This document shows, piece by piece, positions 22,250 through 32,434 of a stretch of 64,000 nt of DNA; the first letter of the stretch is position 1; each line of letters opens with the position of its first letter. Below the pieces are notes generated by a model. It was given only the letters and a program-made list of their open reading frames with translations, made no database searches and was not told the DNA's origin. Source of the DNA: Phytophthora sp. 'mugwort' (taxonomy: Eukaryota; Oomycota; Peronosporomycetes; Peronosporales; Peronosporaceae); the NCBI GenBank assembly GCA_033558025.1, contig JAUCEF010000002.1:310001-374000 (forward strand), given 5' to 3'. The position numbers and the translations under genes are program-made.

Positions 22250-22861
22250 TTAACCGTAGCAGCGTATCGCCACCTCACATCCTTTGTCTGCACATTGCCC
22301 TCCTTTCTCCAGGTACTTCTGATGGTAGTCCTCAGCGACCCAGAACTGCTTTGCTTGCATAACCTCCGTGACAATGGGCTTGTTCAGCGTCTTCTGCTGT
22401 TCCTCCTTGGACGCCAGTGCCGCTTTACGCTGATCCTCGCTGTGGTAGTAGATGCCCGAGCGGTACTGCGTGCCCTTGTCGTTCTTCTGTCGGTTGAGGG
22501 TCGTGGGGTCGTGAATCGCCCAAAATTTGCTCAGAAGCGACTCGTAGCTCACCTGAGACTCGTCAAACACGATGCGGATGGCCTCCGCATGGTTGGTCCG
22601 GCCCGTGCATACCTGGCGGTACGTGGGACTGTCCACAGTGCCTTGCGTGTAGCCCACAGAGCTCTCGAGCACTCCCGGGAGGCGGTCGAAGGCCAGCTGC
22701 ACGCCCCAGAAGCAGCCGGCGGCGAAAGTAGCGACGCTCTGCGACCGGGTATTGCTGCTTTCGGGCTGATTGTCAGCCATGGCGAAGACACGGGACGAGT
22801 GGAGAAAGCGCGACGTGAAGATGCGGCGGAAAATGTGGATGTGACAACACCCCGCGAACAT
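22250..22861 (-). CDS. MSRA: Peptide methionine sulfoxide reductase A, likely mitochondrial and cytosolic
   Basis: The enzyme reduces the S epimer of methionine sulfoxide in oxidised proteins, with electrons from thioredoxin. The catalytic motif GCFWG is present (AAGCFWGVQLAFDR), followed by VGYTQGTVDSPTYRQVCTG, NHAEAIRIVFD and YRSGIYYHSEDQ. Candidate resolving cysteines lie at the C-terminus (GGQCADKGCE and CYG). From ATG 22,861 the protein has 203 residues and starts with an Arg-rich, acid-free leader (MFAGCCHIHIFRRIFTSRFL) that looks like a mitochondrial presequence. A second ATG at 22,780 (MADNQPESS) would give a cytosolic form of 176 residues. A single exon suffices. The paralog at 31,695-32,201 is shorter and lacks this leader. 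Confidence 0.92.
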   Translation of the reverse strand: MFAGCCHIHIFRRIFTSRFLHSSRVFAMADNQPESSNTRSQSVATFAAGCFWGVQLAFDRLPGVLESSVGYTQGTVDSPTYRQVCTGRTNHAEAIRIVFDESQVSYESLLSKFWAIHDPTTLNRQKNDKGTQYRSGIYYHSEDQRKAALASKEEQQKTLNKPIVTEVMQAKQFWVAEDYHQKYLEKGGQCADKGCEVAIRCYG

Positions 22862-22927
22862 CTTTTTGACTGTATTGGAGGACGATGTGGAAGAGAAAGA
22901 GGAATGATGGTCGTTTTCCCATTCCAA

Positions 22928-23246
22928 GGTTTATTTTGCTTTAGCCAATCAAGAGAGAAGATGAAATTTAAAAATGAGGTTAATTTGGCGTTTCTGTTTT
23001 TTTTTTACGGTCACTCGATCCATGAATTGTAGAAAGTGTAGATATAATACTAGATGTCCACCAAACGTGCTGGAAAGGGGTTGTCCATAATGTGCAGAGC
23101 GCATCAAGAACTCACCCCCGCCATATGAAGAGCGTCTAGGGCGTCTAGCGGCGCGAGTCTCCGAGTACCAGATACGAGTGTGATAAACTCGGAAGAGCCA
23201 TGCTCTCATGATATATTAACCGAAGTTGCCAGTGCTTCTCAATCTA
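22928..23246. other. Intergenic stretch upstream of MsrA
   Basis: This should hold the MsrA promoter. No further feature is recognised up to the pogo-like element. Confidence 0.4.
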
Positions 23247-23858
23247 CTATAAAACCTGGGATTGTGCCCAATCCCTCAAATAATGCCCCCCGTGGGGCCT
23301 TGCGATACATGTAAATGTAGTGCCGTACTCTTCTTAATTACCAGAATTCTCAGAATCGTCAGATCGGAGCCAACATAAATTAATAGTAGCCATTGGCGAG
23401 TTATTCCCGTGGGTCAACATCAAGTGGCGACGCTGGTCGAGCTCAGGGAGCCGCTTTTCACTTTTCATTGTCATTGTCATTTCGAGTCGTGCTGATGAAA
23501 CACGAGTTCATGGTGAAAAGAAGCTGTGTAGTCCAAGAATTGGAGGCTTCGAGCTCCGGTTACTAAGAAGCGTAAGCTCGATAGGAAGACGTCGAGCACA
23601 TGCAGCATGTGATCAAGGAGTACAGTGCAACATTTAGTACTCGAACATTTACAACATGAATGAGACTGCTGTGTTCCTTTATCACAATCGTAACACGAGA
23701 ATCGAATTCCCTGGGGCCGAGGACGTCAACATGAAGTCGTTCGCCTTCGCGAAGGGGTCAAAATTCAATACCCCATCCTTTTAATAGTGCCCCACCTGTA
23801 ATAGTCCCCCATGTAAGCTAACGTAGTGCCCCACGGGGCAGTATCGCAGGTTTTACAG
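23247..23858 (+). mobile_element. Short pogo-like DNA transposon relic with terminal inverted repeats
   Basis: The element is flanked by TA on both sides (23,245-23,246 and 23,859-23,860), the target duplicated by Tc1/mariner/pogo elements. The left end reads CTATAAAACCTGGGATTGTG. The reverse complement of the right end reads CTGTAAAACCTGCGATACTG, giving inverted repeats with only a few differences. Inside, near 23,656-23,720, the plus strand gives NMNETAVFLYHNRNTRIEF, then GAEDVNM. This is the first catalytic Asp region of pogo/Tigger transposases, with the usual NMDET changed to NMNET. Most of the transposase is missing, so this is a deletion derivative. Confidence 0.6.
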
Positions 23859-23860
23859 TA

Positions 23861-24525
23861 CATTATTGGACGTTGTATATATCTGCCCTTATAATTATTG
23901 TTACGACCTTACCCCAGCCTAGCCCCACGAATAATGACGAATTATTCAGCGTACAGCCTTGCTAACCCTACATACTTCTTAGTCCAGATGGGGTATTTAA
24001 TGACTTTTTGAGCTAAGAACGCTCATAGTAGAAACCAAGTGCGAAGCAAAAACCTTATCTGTAAATGTTTTTAAGGTCATACCCACCCGGGACACCACGG
24101 CCGATCGCATGCCTCAGGTCCTCTGTTTAGCGACACTTCCTAATCCTGTCTAGTTTGGGAAAAGAAATCAGGAAAAATTCGGGGGTTGTTCGAAGATTAG
24201 CAAGTACATCAAGGACGCCGAAAACTCCTCAAACGAGCTCACAGTAGTGGGGCTTCACCCAATAATTCGTCTCGGGTTGTCGCATTCCATGCCATCTCGG
24301 AGCCCGTTTTGCGGCCCCTGACCTTACTGGTCACGTACTCTTATAAACTTGCAGACTCCCATGGGAGAATCCTCGCTGGACAATACTGCTTGATTTAGTT
24401 GACGGATTATTCTGATTCCTGCTAATCCATGTGTACAGTATGGCAACACATGTATTTGACAAAGTGTTCATGGTGTTCATTTTTAATAATATTACTTTTC
24501 AATTCAACAAAATACATGTACGTTG
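23861..24525. other. Intergenic, 3' side of the myotubularin gene
   Basis: No coding sequence or repeat is recognised here. The part next to 24,525 is AT-rich and should contain the 3' end processing signals of the minus-strand gene. Confidence 0.4.
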
Positions 24526-27500
24526 CTACTCCTTAATAATTTCGTGGTTGTAATCTTCTCTAGATGACGAATGCCCCTGAAGCAATCGGGCGAGTTGTTC
24601 CTGATAATTTGCTTCGACTTCCTCGGAACGTCGGCGTTTCTCTTCCTCTAACTGTGCGATCTGCCTTTCAAGAGCTGATGCGTCAGCTACGCTGTCTTGG
24701 GAGTTCGGAGAAAATGTGCTGCCTTCCGAATTTGTTCTTCGTTGCTTTTCCATCGGCGAGAAACTTCCTGCGGCACTCTCATCGTTGACACAGCCCCGCA
24801 GGTCGCACGCGAAATGCTGCATCTTATGTTCCCATTTCACAGCTTCATCCTCACGGATCGAGTCGATGCGCTTCGTCAATGCTTCTAAACGCACCATCAA
24901 ATCAAGATGCAAAGTTTCAATCTCAACACTTGCATCACGGCCAAAGTGACTGCTCGGATCCCATCGCAAATAATAGTGCGACCAAAACCTGAGCGTCTTC
25001 ATCGAACACGACGGAACGATCACATCTTCGCAAGAGGCCAGGGCCCCATAGCGACCGATTTCATCGCCCTCCGAGATGGCGTCTGTATCGGACGTGTTCC
25101 ATAGACCATCTGAAGACAGCGGTGGACGCTCTGCCGGCATGAAGAGCGACGTCAGCGACGACCGGGACTTTGGAGTCGACGGTCTTGCAACTGCTCCACC
25201 ATCTTCTGTGTCCCGACCAAAGTAGACATTTCTACAACGTGGTGCAACTGCTGGCGAAGAAGGAAAACTGGATAATGCTGATGATTTCAACGGCATGGGG
25301 AACGAGAAGCCAGTATCAAGGTCACGTACCAATTTGTGGTAGCAAGATGGCTGAGGAATTGTTATATCCGACTCGCTGACACCATCCCAGCTATCGAAAT
25401 CGTTGTCGTCAGGCGATGAGTCGTTACTGTTGATACGAGGGTCTTGCAGTTCACGTTCGAGCTGTATGTGGGTGGACTCGATGGCAGCATTCACTTCTGC
25501 ATCCGTCGCCTCCACTCTGGAGTGTGATGGCGACGACGCCACAGCCACAGTGCTGCCAAACATTATTGAAATGGGGCTAGAGCAGGCCGACGAACCATCC
25601 GATGCGTCAAATGCATTCCTTCCGTACTCCTGGTGATCATCCGACAACGAGTGAACTTCGCAGTCTTCATGAGTCATATAAGGAACCGATCGAGGAGATT
25701 CTTCGTAAGACTTTCCCAATGACCTTTCAAAACACTGGCGAGTGGCTGTGACGCTCGCCTTCCATTTCATACGGGGCGCGTCCTGTGGCTGGTAAAAAGG
25801 GTTTACTACAATTGCACGATCCACCGTCCTGAGGTACGACCACAGCGATTGCGTCGGGTGAAGCGATTCCTGCTCCACTCGTTCTCGTTGAGAATTGTAC
25901 AGGAATGTGCCAAATCGACACGAGTACAGATGATCGAGGATGAGAATAAGGTACCGCTCGTTGAACTCAAATGCGCTCGGAAACTGCACCATGACTTGCC
26001 AGACGCAGTCGATCCACTGCAGGAAAACTGGAGAGGTTTCGTTCGTGTTGTTGCTGGCCCCGTGAGAAGTCCGATCTCGAAATTTATGGCCAAAGGAACA
26101 CCACTCTTTCTCAATTAGTCGTTCGAAGCCGACTAGGGTTCGATAGTATGGATCAATGAGCAGCTCGGTTAGCGCTGTAAGCTGCGCGGTACGGTCCCAC
26201 CCGTCACTACAATGAATTAACACGCTGCACTTCTGCTCTTTAACGATGCGGACAATTTCCACGGCCGAGTCCAAAATACGAGAAATGTGGTCCAACCAAT
26301 GGGTCGAAGCTAACTGGTCAAGCCACTTGTCATTATGCTGCTTTGTGGTACACAAATCCACAAGCTTGTGGTAGCTTTTCCGCATCGTATGAATATTCTC
26401 GATACCCATGAAAACTAATTTGCACTCCGTTAATACAAGAGATGACTCCGTCGTTTCCAGAATTTGTCGGCGCCCATCTTTCTCGTCCCAGCCACTGCTC
26501 GCACTTGCCTCGTTCACAAACTGTGAATCTCCATTGATAGAGACCCCGGCAAAGGCAGTTGCTGTTGATCCCGTGGAGATAGCAGCAGCTGCTGCCGCAT
26601 TCTGCTCCGATGTCACCATGTCAGCATATTTTAAAGAAGCAGTAGCATGCCGAGTCTCGTAGTGTTCCGTCAGCTCGTACCCGGCACGACCAACAGTCTT
26701 CTGCGCTACAGCATTCTTCCAGGGTCGTGCATCAATGATCACAAGCTTAGTTGAGGATGGGTTCGTCGCAGCAATCGCCTGGATGAGAAATACATCCTTG
26801 TCGCACTGCTTTTGCCCCAGTCCAACAAGTGGCTGGCTGCTTCGACAGATTACCGCGCCTGTATGACGGTCACGCCACGAGAGAACAGGAATGCGTCCTT
26901 TCGACCGAAATCTTGATGCTACCGTCAGCACACTGTCTGATACTGAGCTTGGTACAGCAAGTATTGACGGATACGTTGGACATAGTTCATATTGGTCATT
27001 GACATAGCTCAATCTCCACCGGTTAGTCGATGACGATATTCCCATTCGCTGAAACTCGACCACAGCATCATAGATCCTCCAGCCATCCACTGCGCCGTTG
27101 ACACCGTCAAATCTTTCCAATGAAAACTTGGCAAACTCGTCTACTTTACCCTCTGGCTCACCAAGCGCGTGCATCCTCACAAGAGAATACGTGCGATCAA
27201 ACTGACTAAACGTTTGCTTCGACACAAGCCCTTCAAAAATAAATTGCAGTCGGCGGAAATCCTTGCCAATAACTTCAAGCAGTCCGCTATCTGTCTCCAC
27301 CATCTCCTTCCTTTTCATACGCTCGATGGTCACCAGCGGAATCGCTTGATAAGCCACCAAAGACTCTGTATGGAGATCACTGATATATGGTAATTCATCC
27401 TCTCGCACATGATTCCGCACGTTTGCACCTTCCAGTGAGAACCGTCCCATGCCATCTACAACGCCGTCAGGAGAGGGGCTAAAGACAAGACGATAGTTCG

Positions 27501-28413
27501 TCACATACAACCTCCCCACATGCTCGATCCGCTCTAGAAACCTCACCAGCACATTCTCCGTCCTCACCAACACTGCTTCACCTGGTAGTGTCTGGAGATA
27601 TCCTTCACTATGTCCACTAGCGTACTCTGTATCTTCACTACCTGTTCGTTCCCGTTCACTGTAACTCTCACCCGAGGCTCCTCTTGTAAACACAGGCGAC
27701 GTAATCATAGGCACATGTCGTCGACCGTTAGACGTGATGATGCCTCCTTCCATCACCTCACTGCCCGGACTTAAGCCACCATCTAACGACCCTCTATAAA
27801 CTGATGGTCGATAATAGCCCAATTCCGCAATAGAATCTCTCCTTGTCCTCTGTGTAGTAATATGTGATTTCGACGCCCATTGTCTGTCTCTGCCTGCATC
27901 ACCCGCATACGAAGAAAACTGGACTCCTGCTCGTGCTGATCCTTCTCTGTCTGCAGTATCACTATGACGTCTGGGAGGTTGAATATTCCGGGCCCGTTGT
28001 CTCTCCAGCACCATCTTCGCATGCGCCTTCTTGGCTGCCACGGAACATTTCGCACACACTCGTACGGGTGCGAAGAAGCCAGAATTGACCAATGGCATTC
28101 TGGCTGACGAGCAGGCGTCGCAGAAGACGTTGCCGCAGCGCCGACAGTGATGACGTCGCAGCATAAGCGAGAACGAGGTCTGACAGCTGTAGCATCTCTC
28201 GGCCAGGCTGTCCGGCACCCAGGCCACGACATGGCGGCGGCGGTGGCCGGGGGCGGACTTGGGCTGAGCATGGACTCTGGTCTGATGGCTTGAGGGGTTG
28301 GCACGGGGTGTGAGAAGCAGGGGCTCAGGATACGAGGGGGACGTGGAGGACGTGACGACTGGGGACACGGTAACTTGGGCGGGAGCTCGCGAAGGTCGCG
28401 TGGGTAGCATCAT
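24526..28413 (-). CDS. FYVE-domain myotubularin-type phosphoinositide 3-phosphatase
   Basis: A single uninterrupted exon encodes 1,295 residues from ATG 28,413. A FYVE zinc finger covers about residues 64-125 and has all three signature motifs: WVPD, RRHHCRRCG and RVCAKC. It should bind PI3P on endosomes. A PH-GRAM-like region follows (GRLYVTNYRLVFSPSPDGV). The myotubularin phosphatase domain carries the active-site loop CSDGWDR, with the nucleophile at Cys735 and Arg741. It should remove the 3-phosphate from PI3P and PI(3,5)P2. The C-terminal third is Ser/Asp-rich and ends in a coiled coil (ERQIAQLEEEKRRRSEEVE). Animal MTMR3/4 carry FYVE at the C-terminus, so the domain order here is inverted. 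The frame stays open upstream to 28,707, but it would overlap the divergent gene, so I prefer 28,413. Confidence 0.88.
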   Translation of the reverse strand: MMLPTRPSRAPAQVTVSPVVTSSTSPSYPEPLLLTPRANPSSHQTRVHAQPKSAPGHRRRHVVAWVPDSLAERCYSCQTSFSLMLRRHHCRRCGNVFCDACSSARMPLVNSGFFAPVRVCAKCSVAAKKAHAKMVLERQRARNIQPPRRHSDTADREGSARAGVQFSSYAGDAGRDRQWASKSHITTQRTRRDSIAELGYYRPSVYRGSLDGGLSPGSEVMEGGIITSNGRRHVPMITSPVFTRGASGESYSERERTGSEDTEYASGHSEGYLQTLPGEAVLVRTENVLVRFLERIEHVGRLYVTNYRLVFSPSPDGVVDGMGRFSLEGANVRNHVREDELPYISDLHTESLVAYQAIPLVTIERMKRKEMVETDSGLLEVIGKDFRRLQFIFEGLVSKQTFSQFDRTYSLVRMHALGEPEGKVDEFAKFSLERFDGVNGAVDGWRIYDAVVEFQRMGISSSTNRWRLSYVNDQYELCPTYPSILAVPSSVSDSVLTVASRFRSKGRIPVLSWRDRHTGAVICRSSQPLVGLGQKQCDKDVFLIQAIAATNPSSTKLVIIDARPWKNAVAQKTVGRAGYELTEHYETRHATASLKYADMVTSEQNAAAAAAISTGSTATAFAGVSINGDSQFVNEASASSGWDEKDGRRQILETTESSLVLTECKLVFMGIENIHTMRKSYHKLVDLCTTKQHNDKWLDQLASTHWLDHISRILDSAVEIVRIVKEQKCSVLIHCSDGWDRTAQLTALTELLIDPYYRTLVGFERLIEKEWCSFGHKFRDRTSHGASNNTNETSPVFLQWIDCVWQVMVQFPSAFEFNERYLILILDHLYSCRFGTFLYNSQRERVEQESLHPTQSLWSYLRTVDRAIVVNPFYQPQDAPRMKWKASVTATRQCFERSLGKSYEESPRSVPYMTHEDCEVHSLSDDHQEYGRNAFDASDGSSACSSPISIMFGSTVAVASSPSHSRVEATDAEVNAAIESTHIQLERELQDPRINSNDSSPDDNDFDSWDGVSESDITIPQPSCYHKLVRDLDTGFSFPMPLKSSALSSFPSSPAVAPRCRNVYFGRDTEDGGAVARPSTPKSRSSLTSLFMPAERPPLSSDGLWNTSDTDAISEGDEIGRYGALASCEDVIVPSCSMKTLRFWSHYYLRWDPSSHFGRDASVEIETLHLDLMVRLEALTKRIDSIREDEAVKWEHKMQHFACDLRGCVNDESAAGSFSPMEKQRRTNSEGSTFSPNSQDSVADASALERQIAQLEEEKRRRSEEVEANYQEQLARLLQGHSSSREDYNHEIIKE

Positions 28414-28768
28414 GCAGAGGGTAGTGCTCCCCAAGAAAGAAGGTCGCCTTATGAGGCAGATATGAAAGAATTGGTATGGTGATAGAATTGCTATTTGATA
28501 TAACCTGCTATTCGGATAATATCGAATATCGAAGATGACGGGTGATCTACTATACCCCATCAAGTGATGGGAGTGAGTGAATGCGCTCGCAGAAATCTGT
28601 CGCTGCCATCTCGTCGCATATTCGCCCTCGTCTCGGGGACACGACGTGTGATTCTTCTTTTCTAACTGCCTGTATCTTGTAGTGTGCTCTCCTGGCTCAT
28701 CGCTCACTCAAGAATCATCTCTCAAGTTGCCCTGTAGCCCCCACAAGAGCTTACGTCAAGTAACCGCC
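28414..28768. promoter_or_regulatory. Shared divergent promoter region
   Basis: Only 355 bases separate the start codons of the minus-strand myotubularin gene and the plus-strand trehalose-6-phosphate synthase gene. Both promoters and 5' leaders must fit here, so the pair may be co-regulated. No specific factor site was recognised. Confidence 0.5.
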
Positions 28769-30784
28769 ATGAGTGACGACGACATTGCGAACCTCGAGGC
28801 CATTCTCGTGGACGAAGAGTACTTGAATAGCGCCAACAAGGGGGAAGTTGATCCCGGCCGGTCCTTACGTCCTGCCCCATCGTCTTCTCCAAGTCCTCGC
28901 GAATTGAGACGTGCCAGTATCGACGCCTACGACGCCCGGGAAGACCATTTCGGGCGCGCAGAAGAAGTCGGTGAAGATGATGAAGAGGATGACGAAGAGG
29001 ACGTTCCTATGGGTCTACAGGACGAGAAGGACGTTCAGGAGGACCCTGTGTCAAGTGACGAGGACGAAGAGGACGCTCCGCCGCGGTCTCGTAGCGTCCT
29101 CACGGAAGCAAGAACGGTCTCCGACCTTCCTACATCTCGACACAATCCGCCTCGTTCCATGTCTATTGGTGGCTTTGGAGTTGATGATGAGGATGCGATG
29201 GAGATGAACGCACGAGAGCAGGAGCTGCTGGTGAACATTCAGGAGCTGCAGCGCCAATTGTCGATGGTGCAGATCCAGACGGACAATCAGCAAGAGGAGA
29301 TTCAGCAACCCATGATGGCTTCAAGACATCGATTGATTATGGTGTCGAATCGATTGCCGATTTCGTTCCAACGTAATGAAGCGACCGGGGAATGGAGTTT
29401 TTCAATGAGCTCAGGGGGTCTAGTGACGGCGTTGAATGGTATTCGAGATGAAGTGCCATTCGTTTGGATCGGATGGTTGGGAGAGGAGATCCCCCATGAT
29501 GAACAGAACAAAGTGAGAGAAAAATTGGCGAAGGAGTTCAATTGTGTGCCCGTGTTCTTAACCAAGGAGATTGCTGCGAGATACTACAACGACTTTAGTA
29601 ACGATATTCTATGGCCGATCTTCCACTACGTGCCACTGCCACTTTTTAGACCGGGGAGCGAAAAGAAGTTTGATTTTCGCCAATGGGACGCGTACAAACT
29701 GGCCAATAAGCGGTTTGCACAGGCCGTGAGCCAAGTGTATCGAGAAGGAGACTTTGTGTGGGTGCACGACTACCATTTGATGATGCTGCCTTCGTTGCTG
29801 CGATCGCGCCATCCACGCTGCAAAATTGGGTGGTTTCTTCACACGCCGTTTCCAACTGCTGAAATGTATCGCATGTTACCGGTGGGCAAAGAAATCTTGG
29901 AAGGCCTCTTAGGTGCTGATTTACTCGGATTTCACACATACGACTACGCTCGTCAATTTGTCGCGGCCTGCGCGCGTGTCCCCCGTGCATCCACGTCTCT
30001 TAAAGGCATCGAGCTTGGCGACCATTTCTCGTCGATTGGGGTATTTCCGATTGGTATCGATCCCGAACATTTCGACGAAATTCTGAACTCGGACGCAACG
30101 CAAAAACGTATTCAAGAACTCACAGCAAAGTTTGCCGGGTGCAAGGTTATCATAGGTGTCGACCGCATGGATTACATTAAAGGCATTCCGCACAAGTTAC
30201 TAGCGATGGAACGTTTTCTTTCGCTGTACCCGGAACGATGTAAGGATGTAGTTCTTATTCAGATTGGCGTGCCGTCACGCACTGGTGTTCAGGAATACCA
30301 GCATCTAGCAGCGAGTGTGAACGAGGTGGTAGGCCGAATCAACGGCCGATTTGGAACGTTAACGCACTCGCCTGTGCATTATATTCATCGCTCCGTGGCT
30401 CCCAGTGAACTTGTGGCACTGTACAATCTGGCTGATGTATGCCTTGTGACTTCGATCCGCGACGGCATGAACCTCGTGTGTCACGAGTATGTTGCCTGTC
30501 AGAACCAATCATGTGAGCCACATCGCGAAGGACCTGGCGTTCTCATTTTGAGTGAGTTTGCTGGTAGTGCTCAGTCGTTATCGGGAGCCATCCGTGTAAA
30601 CCCGTGGAACACGACTGATCTTGCAAATGCCCTCGGTTATGCACTGGAACTGCCGCTTATGCAGCGTGAATATCGTCAAACAAACCTGTGTCGCTACGTG
30701 AAGAAGCACACTGCCAGCTTCTGGGGCAGAAGTTTCCTGGCTGATTTGGAGGACGCTGTGGGAGGCCGCCTGGGCGAAGATTAA
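28769..30784 (+). CDS. TPS1: Trehalose-6-phosphate synthase (GT20), single domain
   Basis: A single exon encodes 671 residues. The enzyme joins UDP-glucose and glucose-6-phosphate to trehalose-6-phosphate in the cytosol, a step in stress protection and spore reserves. The first 185 residues are very acidic (DDEEDDEEDVPMG) and end in a short coiled coil (QELLVNIQELQRQLSMVQIQ). The GT20 domain runs from about residue 187, with VSNRLPISF, SSGGLVTAL, WVHDYHLMMLP, FLHTPFP, GVDRMDYIKGIP and DGMNLVCHEYVA, all at expected spacing. It ends at about 665 with no trehalose-phosphatase domain, unlike the fused enzymes of plants. ATG 28,769 (MSDDDIANLE) is chosen over an in-frame non-ATG start at 28,682. 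The gene looks functional. Confidence 0.92.
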   Translation: MSDDDIANLEAILVDEEYLNSANKGEVDPGRSLRPAPSSSPSPRELRRASIDAYDAREDHFGRAEEVGEDDEEDDEEDVPMGLQDEKDVQEDPVSSDEDEEDAPPRSRSVLTEARTVSDLPTSRHNPPRSMSIGGFGVDDEDAMEMNAREQELLVNIQELQRQLSMVQIQTDNQQEEIQQPMMASRHRLIMVSNRLPISFQRNEATGEWSFSMSSGGLVTALNGIRDEVPFVWIGWLGEEIPHDEQNKVREKLAKEFNCVPVFLTKEIAARYYNDFSNDILWPIFHYVPLPLFRPGSEKKFDFRQWDAYKLANKRFAQAVSQVYREGDFVWVHDYHLMMLPSLLRSRHPRCKIGWFLHTPFPTAEMYRMLPVGKEILEGLLGADLLGFHTYDYARQFVAACARVPRASTSLKGIELGDHFSSIGVFPIGIDPEHFDEILNSDATQKRIQELTAKFAGCKVIIGVDRMDYIKGIPHKLLAMERFLSLYPERCKDVVLIQIGVPSRTGVQEYQHLAASVNEVVGRINGRFGTLTHSPVHYIHRSVAPSELVALYNLADVCLVTSIRDGMNLVCHEYVACQNQSCEPHREGPGVLILSEFAGSAQSLSGAIRVNPWNTTDLANALGYALELPLMQREYRQTNLCRYVKKHTASFWGRSFLADLEDAVGGRLGED

Positions 30785-31694
30785 AAACGTGCATTAGCGC
30801 AGAACGACTGCCTGAGGAAACGAAAGCCATTAGGTCCTAGTTGTTCCAATCAGAGGGGCCGTGGCAGTTTGATTGTACTTCCGTTGCTTCTCCAACAACA
30901 CCAAAGCGTCACTATTTGGATGCAGCGAAGTTTTTTTTTTAACTCCTTATCCCAAATTGGTGCGAATATGCTAGCATTTCGTTTGGCCATGAGAGTAGAA
31001 CACAATCCAACGCATTCGCAGACCATGCAACTGCGCGTGAAGGCTATCACCGTATGGATACGTTTGCTTTGCATGAAGTGTTATAGGCCTTGTTGCTTTT
31101 CATACGATAATAGAATGCGCCGAATGCCTTCGATGAAGTCATGACTGAGATAAAAGTCATCGTCAAGTATTTCCACTATATTGCACCAGTTGCACCTTGG
31201 TCTGCAGGTTTAATCCACTGGGTCTTGCTCGGTGCAAGACATCAACGTACCATCATTCGCTATGTAGACGTCATCAGCAACACCTTGGGATTAAATCCCC
31301 CGGGAGCTTTAATATCTGTCACGACTCTTTAATCTCCAAATCCACTGAACGTCTATGACTATCATATGGTAGTGGTTCGTACACTCCACTCCGCAGGTAT
31401 GAACTTCACATGCGATAGGTTTACGGAAGTTTAGCTTGTACACTTCCCTCATTTAGGCTGGGTTGCTGTACCCAAAGCTACTGATTGCGGAAAACTTTAC
31501 GTTCCTTTTTACGTTAACATTACCATTCTGACTTCATAATAATCCATGCCCAAAAAATGATTTAAAAAAGTTAGAAGCGACAGAGTGCCAGTCAGTGAGC
31601 ATCTAACGGTAAAAAATTAAGTTGCTGCCCTTAACTAGTTTCTTCCATCTCTTCTTGTTACGCGCTGCGTACACTACAGGTCTGCCTCCCACGG
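30785..31694. other. Intergenic region between TPS and MsrA, no gene seen
   Basis: About 900 bases have only short unconvincing open frames. Both neighbouring genes end here, so the stretch holds two converging 3' ends. Confidence 0.5.
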
Positions 31695-32201
31695 TTAGGC
31701 ACCGCACTGAACGTCGGAGCCTTTATCCGAGCAATTACCGCCTTTCTCCAGATATTTCTGGTGGGCCTCTTCAGCGTCCCAGAACTGCTTGGCCTTCTCG
31801 ATCTCTGTGACAATAGGCTTGTCCAGCGACTTCTGGTGCTCCTCCTTGGAGGCCACTGCGGCCTTATGCTGCTCCTCGTTCTGGTAGTAGATACCCGATC
31901 GGTATTGTGTACCAACGTCGTCCTCCTGGCGGTTGAGCGACGTGGGGTCGTGGATGGTCCAGAACACCTTGAGCAGATCCTCGTACGTCACTTGACTATC
32001 ATCGAATGTGATTGCAATAGACTCAACGTGGTTCGTGCGGCCCGTGACTACGGCACGGTACGTCGGGTTGTCGGTCGTGCCCTGTGAGTAACCTACCGAG
32101 GTCTTGATGACACCGGGAACGCGGTCAAATGCGCGTTGCACGGACCAGAAGCAGCCGGCAGCGAACGTGGCGATGCTGTACTTGGCGTCACCGGACGTCA
32201 T
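31695..32201 (-). CDS. MSRA: Peptide methionine sulfoxide reductase A, second copy
   Basis: A 168-residue protein starts at ATG 32,201 (MTSGDAKYSIATFAAGCFWS). It is clearly a paralog of the protein at 22,250-22,861 and shares VGYSQGTTDNPTYR, GRTNHVESIAITFDD, YRSGIYYQNEEQHKAAVAS and YLEKGGNCSDKG. The active-site motif is GCFWS rather than GCFWG, keeping the catalytic Cys and the aromatic pair. The C-terminus ends NCSDKGSDVQCGA, with two candidate resolving cysteines. It has no targeting leader from this ATG, so a cytosolic location is likely. The open frame continues upstream only to a GTG. The two copies have the same strand and flank the myotubularin/TPS pair, which suggests a local duplication with later divergence. 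Confidence 0.9.
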   Translation of the reverse strand: MTSGDAKYSIATFAAGCFWSVQRAFDRVPGVIKTSVGYSQGTTDNPTYRAVVTGRTNHVESIAITFDDSQVTYEDLLKVFWTIHDPTSLNRQEDDVGTQYRSGIYYQNEEQHKAAVASKEEHQKSLDKPIVTEIEKAKQFWDAEEAHQKYLEKGGNCSDKGSDVQCGA

Positions 32202-32434
32202 GGCTGGAAGAATTTGGCGCACCCAACGGGGGGAATGCGAGAATAAGGAAGTGGACGAAGGTGCAGGTATCAGGTAAGCATACTTGGCGTCCAATGAGAG
32301 CTGCGCAGCTTGCTGAATCACGCTGCATTACACGTGATTGGGGTTTGAGGCGCGACTATCTGTATTCACCCAAATCAATTAATTCAACGGTTGTCATCTA
32401 CTTACATTTTGATGATTTCGGAGTACAGCATTAA

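Noticed and set aside
22295..23032. Long plus-strand frame of 245 codons opposite MsrA
   Set aside because: Antisense shadow of a well-supported gene.
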